DNA of 52,849 nt from a virus. The stretch covers positions 1 to 52,849 of the IMG/VR virus record IMGVR_UViG_3300025459_000009; one strand, written 5' to 3'. This document shows positions 48,819 to 52,849 of this stretch, one piece after another. The translations under genes were made by a program, and so were the position numbers. Numbering within the stretch: position 1 is the stretch's first letter; every line of letters starts with the position of its first letter. The notes under the pieces were generated by a model. The model did no database searches. It was not told the origin of the DNA and saw nothing but the letters and a program-made list of their open reading frames with translations.

Positions 48819-49514
48819 TTACGCCCGATTCCTAAACGAGTGTAGAATGGTATTGTACCGTTCTGCACAGGGTAGGTTAGCCTCGCCGAAAACTTTGTGG
48901 GCTTTTTCAATCGTGATAATCTCTTTGATAATCAACTGTAGAAGTACAGTCCGCCAGCCGCGATATTTCTCCGCGAGCGGTACGCCATGGTCATCAAAAC
49001 CCATAACCGTATATTCAGGCATCCATCCACGCTGCACCCAGCACGCAATTTCGGGCTTCTTATTGCCGTACTCGTCGCTGTAAAGCAGTGTCAACTTGTC
49101 TGCGTGCGGATGCTCACGGTAATAAACTTTCAGCTTGCATTCGTCGCGTAGTTTAGTGATAAGCTGGTCATGGCTCATGATGCGGCCAAAACGTTGCTGG
49201 ATGTCCTTATATTCCTCTTCAGTGCACCACCGATACTCTTTTGCAACTTCCTCGTTGCCCTCTCGCCAGCGGCAGAGTTCTTCTTTCGTCTGATTGCTGC
49301 TGTCATCATGTACGTTTTCAGCGTACGCAGCGACTGCGGCTTCCTGCTCAGGCGTCAACTGCTCCTCCACCATGTAACTCTCCCACGGTGCGACATCGTT
49401 GTTACGGGTGCCCTGAACCTGCTTGATTTGGTCGGGGGTTAACCCGCTATCTACGGCTTTCGGGGCAGCGGCTTCCCATCTTTCGAGATACTCCTCATTA
49501 CTTATGTGCATCAT
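48819..49514 (-). CDS. hypothetical protein, 231 aa
   Basis: Starts in an ATGA overlap with the HNH gene upstream (49511). Acidic, helical N-terminal half; C-terminal half has KVYYREHPHADKLTLLYSDE and RGWRTVLLQLIIKEIITIEK. Not recognised. Its reading is interrupted on both sides by homing nucleases, suggesting an old phage gene. Confidence 0.6.
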   Translation of the reverse strand: MMHISNEEYLERWEAAAPKAVDSGLTPDQIKQVQGTRNNDVAPWESYMVEEQLTPEQEAAVAAYAENVHDDSSNQTKEELCRWREGNEEVAKEYRWCTEEEYKDIQQRFGRIMSHDQLITKLRDECKLKVYYREHPHADKLTLLYSDEYGNKKPEIACWVQRGWMPEYTVMGFDDHGVPLAEKYRGWRTVLLQLIIKEIITIEKAHKVFGEANLPCAERYNTILHSFRNRA

Positions 49515-49858
49515 ATCGTTAAACCCCTCCGTTTAACTTCCGCCAACAACGCATCGTTCGAAAAGCTGGATAGAACATACGGTCGTCGATTGTACAACTG
49601 CTCTTTCGCAGTTGCCCATCTGACGTTCCCTACTTCGTAACTCCCGTCGTTGTTGATACGATCCAATGAATGCTTGGGTGTTGGTCGAAACCCTAGTTCT
49701 TTCAGAAAGTCTTCGAAACTTTCAAATTTGAACTGGATTCCTCGGCCACCATACGCGGGGTAGTCCCTGTTTGTCGTGAGAGTACAACGAGTTTTCGCAG
49801 AACAATATGCCTGATATTCGGGCATACTCTGCAACCCATTTCGGTTAGCGTAAGACAT
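49511..49858 (-). CDS. HNH endonuclease, YGGRGI/DRI family, 115 aa
   Basis: GGAGGAGCAT precedes ATG 49858. YPAYGGRGIQFKFESFEDF, KHSLDRINNDGSYEVGNVRW and EQLYNRR match the C-terminal domain of the gene at 7481, but the N-terminal zinc module is absent. A different short C-terminal helix (LLAEVKRRG) may bind DNA. Confidence 0.8.
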   Translation of the reverse strand: MSYANRNGLQSMPEYQAYCSAKTRCTLTTNRDYPAYGGRGIQFKFESFEDFLKELGFRPTPKHSLDRINNDGSYEVGNVRWATAKEQLYNRRPYVLSSFSNDALLAEVKRRGLTI

Positions 49859-50050
49859 ATGCTCCTCCACTTTCGATAAGGCTCAGGCGTCCTGCACGAT
49901 CATGGAGGGGCCTACGTTGCGTGGAATCCACGTACACTCTGCGGATCAGGCAGAGCAACCATGAACACTTCGTTTGCCTTCTAGACGACAAACTCCGTTA
50001 GCACTCGAATCGAGCAATAACGCCCTATCGAAATGCACGTTCACTACAAA
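49859..50050 (-). ncRNA. 192-bp gap with four successive hairpins, candidate structured RNA
   Basis: No convincing gene. On the minus strand, in order: CGTTA..CTCG-ATT-CGAG..TAACG (50022-49996), GTTTGTC..GGCAAAC (49993-49972), CTCTGC..GCAGAG (49955-49937) and CGTGG-ATT-CCACG (49932-49920). One pair in the second stem is G-U on the minus strand and would be an A-C clash on the plus strand, so the fold favours minus-strand RNA. No full tRNA cloverleaf could be drawn. Confidence 0.35.
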
Positions 50051-50239
50051 CTAGATATCTTCACACATCTCTTTGAACGCTTCGTCGTTCTGAATCTGAA
50101 TGTTCTTTAACCGGCGTAGGTCGCTCACTGTTTTTCTGAGCCTCCCAATCAACTTACGCTGTCTCGAATTCTCTTTGCGGAGTAGCTCAATCGAATCACG
50201 CAAAGCGTGCACTATCTCAATCTCATTAGGATTGTTCAT
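50051..50239 (-). CDS. small coiled-coil protein, 62 aa
   Basis: GGAGGAGGAAGC, a very strong ribosome site, before ATG 50239. Heptad-rich basic helix (LRKENSRQRKLIGRLRKTV). Overlaps the endonuclease VII stop (ATGA). Function unknown. Confidence 0.65.
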   Translation of the reverse strand: MNNPNEIEIVHALRDSIELLRKENSRQRKLIGRLRKTVSDLRRLKNIQIQNDEAFKEMCEDI

Positions 50240-50661
50240 GCTTCCTCCTCCAAGGAATGACGTTCTAGATACTCTGCGGCAAGCCGACAAAGTTTAGGGT
50301 CGTCTAACAAATTTCCGATGCCAAGATTACAACGTCGGTGCAGAAACTCTCGAAGTGCCAGAGTCTCATGGTTGTGGTCTTGGACAGGACTACCTAACTC
50401 AGTATTGTCAAAAGGTTGCCTACAAAGAGCACACAGACCGTTCTGAGATGCTAATCTAGCTGCATACGCTTCCGGAGTACCCCAACGCTTCTTTCGAGCC
50501 GTGCGTAATCTATGTAGCCTATGCTTCTCTGCGTTTTCAGGGCTGGCTGCTATCCATGCCTGTTTACGAGCCGTATCCTTCGCCAAATTTTCAGGTCGTT
50601 TACGATACGCCCGCATATACGCATTATGGGCAAGCCTTCCTACTTCGGTATTTCTGTTCAT
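50236..50661 (-). CDS. endonuclease VII-like nuclease, 141 aa
   Basis: AAGGAGATTT before ATG 50661. CALCRQPFDN, VQDHNHETLALREFLHRRCNLGIGNLLDD gives the endonuclease VII core, with the first zinc cysteine pair kept and the second pair changed to HRRC. The basic N terminus (YMRAYRKRPENLAKDTARKQ) may bind DNA. Lies just after a terminator. Confidence 0.75.
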   Translation of the reverse strand: MNRNTEVGRLAHNAYMRAYRKRPENLAKDTARKQAWIAASPENAEKHRLHRLRTARKKRWGTPEAYAARLASQNGLCALCRQPFDNTELGSPVQDHNHETLALREFLHRRCNLGIGNLLDDPKLCRLAAEYLERHSLEEEA

Positions 50662-50680
50662 AAATCTCCTTGAAAGAATT

Positions 50681-50705
50681 GAGGGGGAATTCAAGGTTCC
50701 CCCTC
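50681..50705 (-). terminator. hairpin terminator after the Ig-like gene
   Basis: GAGGGGGAA and TTCCCCCTC form a nine-pair stem with a seven-base loop; on the minus strand AATTCTTTC follows. Likely ends most transcripts coming from the capsid region. Confidence 0.65.
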
Positions 50706-50738
50706 GTCTACCGTTCATGAGGCGATAGAAGTATACAA

Positions 50739-51266
50739 CTAGGGTACGACGGTCACGATAATCTGAGAAAATACATCGTTATCGGGAAGACCGAAGGCGT
50801 TGTTGCCGAGGGTGTTATCCGAAAATGGATAACAAACCTCGATAATCGCCTGACCGACGTTGTGGGCCGTGATGAGACCGCTGCCAGACACCGAGGCAAT
50901 CAGAGCCGAGTAAGGGCTGAGATTGGCGGGGTTGTATCCAGTAAAAGCTGGATAGTTATACGACTTGTAAGTCGCGGAAGCAACTGGCGTGTAGTCATTA
51001 CCCTTCACGTCAACTGCCTGCGGCGTCAGTTGCACAGTGTTATGACACGCCACGGGAGAACCGAGTGAATTCGGCTGTCCTTCAAAAACTGTGACTGTCT
51101 TGCTCGAAAGACTGAGCGTGACTGCGTACTGGTGCCCACCGGGAGTTACCCCGGCAGATTGTGCGACTTGGCTACCCACTTGGGCGACGTTGGTTCCCGA
51201 AACCAGAACTACTGCGAGAACACCGAGGCCGTCCGTTGGGTTGTGCTGTGGATTTGGATTTGCCAA
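50739..51266 (-). CDS. Ig-like head or decoration protein, 175 aa
   Basis: TTG start at 51266 with AAGGAGATTATT. Beta-rich; the centre and C terminus (QYAVTLSLSSKTVTVFEGQP, LIASVSGSGLITAHNVGQAI) resemble BIG2-type Ig-like domains. First complete gene after the capsid, where decoration or head-fibre proteins usually lie. Confidence 0.65.
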   Translation of the reverse strand: MANPNPQHNPTDGLGVLAVVLVSGTNVAQVGSQVAQSAGVTPGGHQYAVTLSLSSKTVTVFEGQPNSLGSPVACHNTVQLTPQAVDVKGNDYTPVASATYKSYNYPAFTGYNPANLSPYSALIASVSGSGLITAHNVGQAIIEVCYPFSDNTLGNNAFGLPDNDVFSQIIVTVVP

Positions 51267-51293
51267 AATAATCTCCTTTTCGCTAAGACTCAG

Positions 51294-51354
51294 GTGGGGC
51301 TGTATCTACCTCGTCCAATTATGCATTGTCTGCGTTGTACGAGTACAGCCCCAC
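51294..51354. promoter_or_regulatory. 11-bp stem-loop between capsid and Ig-like genes
   Basis: GTGGGGCTGTA (51294-51304) pairs with TACAGCCCCAC (51344-51354) around a 39-base loop that holds TGTACGAGTACA (51336-51347). No T-run follows. It may adjust the ratio of capsid to downstream messages. Confidence 0.45.
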
Positions 51355-51365
51355 AAGGAAGTCGA

Positions 51366-52849
51366 TTAGCTGATTGCGCTTGCCGCGTCGATCTGGCGCA
51401 TACGGATGGTCGTATCCGGGCCGAGCGAAGTCGTGAAGTGCACACGATAGCTCGTCCAGCCGGGGATCAATCCTTCCGGGTCGGCAACAGTTGGCTCTGC
51501 GTTCTGCACAATGTTGCATTCGCAATTGTTAACCCGTGCAGTGGGTAGCAAGTCATTTCTGCTTGCTTCTTAAAGTTTGATGGACGACTACAGATTCGCA
51601 CGCTTTCAAGAACTCTTCAACCGTTCGAGTCCTCTTCATATCGTTACAAGTTTTACAGCAAGGAGCACAGTTGGTAAGCGTATAGCCTACGTTGTTGTCC
51701 TGCCTATCAACGCCGTTGTACAGGTATACACCGTTACAACTGCTGCCGAAATATTCTTGAACGGGTGCTAAACCACAATAAAAACAATTACCAGAGGTCA
51801 ATTCTCTAAAATCCTGCTTAGACAAATTGAATTCAAGTTTTCGTTTTTCGGCTTGCCATCTGTATGTAGAATACAGAAGGTTGAAAGATGCTTCGCCTTC
51901 GGGCAACGTATTGTTCAGAGAATTGAGTCTTGCTCTCTCTGCTGAAACTTCCCGACGCAAGCAACCACAGCTTCTCTTTTTATCTGAACGAAGAGAAGCA
52001 CCAGTCGCCACACACCTATTTCCGCAATCACATTGGCAAATCCAACGTGAACGATTGTGTTTTGATTCTGTAGAAGCGATTACGACAAGTCTGCCGTATC
52101 GTTCGCCAACATAGTTGGGCTTATCCATATTTTCCTTTAAGGTCGGACTATCGCACCCCCCGATACGATCTGGGGGTCTTCTCATTTAGTCTCTCACGGT
52201 CGCCTAAGCGTTCCGCCTTGTTGGCATTTCAGCTTCCAAGTCAATTAGAGAAGATTTTTTAACCTACAAACCTTTCAGTTAGTAGGACACCGAATTGATG
52301 TTACGCCACTCACCGTCACCGAAGCCCGTATCACCCTTCGCTCCGAGGTTGATGGAGAAGATACCATCGCGCCCGAAGATGTAGGTGCGGAGTGCGGTCA
52401 GACCCGTGATGCCGCTGTAGTTCGTGGTCTGGGTGACCAAGTTGGTCTGATAGAAGTCCACGCCCGTGGAAGGCAGCGTGATAACTTCGGTCAGGTCAAC
52501 CGAGACGAGACTGTCCATCTTCATCTGGCCCACCGGAGTGTGCTTCAAGATGTCGATTGGGGAATCGTTGCTGTTGTCAGCAAGGACATCGCCCAAAGCG
52601 AACGGATGGATCACGCCTGCGAAGGACTTGGAGCCTTCATCGAACGGACGCACGCTACGACCCGCCAGCGACTGAACGCTGTTACGGATTTGGCTGAGCG
52701 ACAGAGCGGTGAAACTCGAAGTGTTCGAAGCGGCCAGTTCGGTCAGAACACTGGCGTCGATGCTCGATGCACCGTCGGCAGTTGCACGCACGAGTGCGGA
52801 CAACGATTCGCCAAGACGATACGACATTTCACGAGCAACGTTCTCAACG
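51366..52849 (-). CDS. major capsid protein, 5' partial, interrupted by a group I intron
   Basis: Exon 1 runs from the right window edge to 52298 and exon 2 from 51522 to 51366; 51523-52297 is intron. Exon 1 is open beyond the edge (VENVAREMSYRLGESLSAL), so the start is not in view. It ends with GLTALRTYIFGRDGIF and GDTGFGDGEWRNI; exon 2 continues ECNIVQNAEPTV, then WTSYRVHFTTSLGPDTTIRM and RQIDAASAIS. Joining them gives an uninterrupted C-terminal capsid domain, similar in type to N4 gp56-like capsids. Read without splicing, exon 1 stops after SVSY and the conserved C terminus is lost. Capsid identity is inferred from pattern and gene order. Confidence 0.7.
51523..52297 (-). other. group I intron in the capsid gene, 775 nt
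   Basis: On the minus strand P1 is ACAU|C-AAUUC-GGUGU with a U-G pair at the 5' splice site; P10 is AUUCG in the P1 loop with CGAAU of exon 2. P2 is CCTAC/GTAGG. P3 is TCTTCTC (52254-52248) with GAGAAGA (52183-52177). P5 is GCC-AACAA-GGC. P7 is GACTA (52191-52187) with TAGTC (52150-52146). P8 is ACCCCC/GGGGGT. A P9-type stem AGCAAG/CTTGCT lies near the 3' end. The intron ends in G. The HNH gene lies after P7, in the P9 region. Confidence 0.88.
51553..52128 (-). CDS. intron-encoded HNH endonuclease, 191 aa
   Basis: ATG 52128 has AAAGG eight bases upstream. Residues 1-60 contain GERYGRLVVI, CQCDCGN and SCGCLRRE, the zinc module also at 4199 and 7481. The C-terminal domain has CFYCGLAPVQEY, VYLYNGVDRQDNNVGYTLTN and CAPCCKTCNDMKR, an HNH core with Asn/Asp residues and two cysteine pairs. 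It is wholly inside the intron and most likely cuts intron-less capsid alleles. Confidence 0.85.
   Translation of the reverse strand: MDKPNYVGERYGRLVVIASTESKHNRSRWICQCDCGNRCVATGASLRSDKKRSCGCLRREVSAERARLNSLNNTLPEGEASFNLLYSTYRWQAEKRKLEFNLSKQDFRELTSGNCFYCGLAPVQEYFGSSCNGVYLYNGVDRQDNNVGYTLTNCAPCCKTCNDMKRTRTVEEFLKACESVVVHQTLRSKQK

Noticed and set aside
49972-49993. Possible suppressor tRNA with a CUA anticodon in the 49.9-50.0 kb gap
   Set aside because: A TTCTAGA loop is present, but no matching acceptor, D or T arms could be drawn on either strand.
1-52849. CRISPR array or inteins
   Set aside because: No regularly spaced repeats, and no splicing motifs in RecA, helicase or other enzymes; the only split gene fits a group I intron.

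Overview
The window is a stretch of a tailed-phage genome (or a prophage-free phage contig). Evidence: tightly packed short genes with ATGA/TAATG overlaps and AGGAGG-type ribosome sites, a block of repair and nucleotide-metabolism genes on one strand, a block of virion and lysis genes on the other, and almost no non-coding DNA. The virion block looks podovirus-like by inference: a capsid gene at the right edge, two related adaptor-like proteins, a very large nozzle-like protein, and three large Ala/Gln-rich proteins in the place of T7-type internal virion proteins. The host cannot be read from the sequence. A peptidoglycan L,D-transpeptidase-fold enzyme and a possible spanin-like protein would suit a Gram-negative host, but that is inference.

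Layout. Positions 1-14474 are all on the plus strand: a partial PD-(D/E)XK nuclease, an RNA-ligase-like nucleotidyltransferase, a ClpB-like AAA+ ATPase, an SF2 helicase, a MazG-type pyrophosphohydrolase, RecA, a protein-kinase-like protein and many small unknowns. A bidirectional hairpin terminator at 14481-14508 separates this block from 14544-52849, which is all on the minus strand. Reading right to left along minus-strand transcription, that block holds: capsid gene with a group I intron (52849-51366), small head or Ig-like protein, unknowns, adaptor-like pair, fibre/appendage proteins, 1421-residue virion protein, internal-virion-like trio, lysis-like genes (31-28 kb), metallophosphoesterase, deoxyribonucleotidase and dNTP-hydrolase-like genes, small membrane proteins, a tRNA-Pro, and finally the tail fibre, an L,D-transpeptidase-like enzyme and a family of repeated small structural proteins.

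The outstanding property is the load of homing-endonuclease-like genes: sixteen in 53 kb, from the HNH, endonuclease VII and GIY-YIG families. One lies in a group I intron whose P1, P3, P5, P7, P8 and P10 helices can be read and whose splicing restores the capsid frame. Others are free-standing, one is fused in frame to a downstream lysis-region gene, one is a truncated GIY-YIG, and two GIY-YIG genes carry their own near-leaderless promoters. A set of sigma70-like promoters with an A-tract ahead of TTGACA and a recurrent GTACNNGTAC motif suggest further phage-wide regulatory signals.
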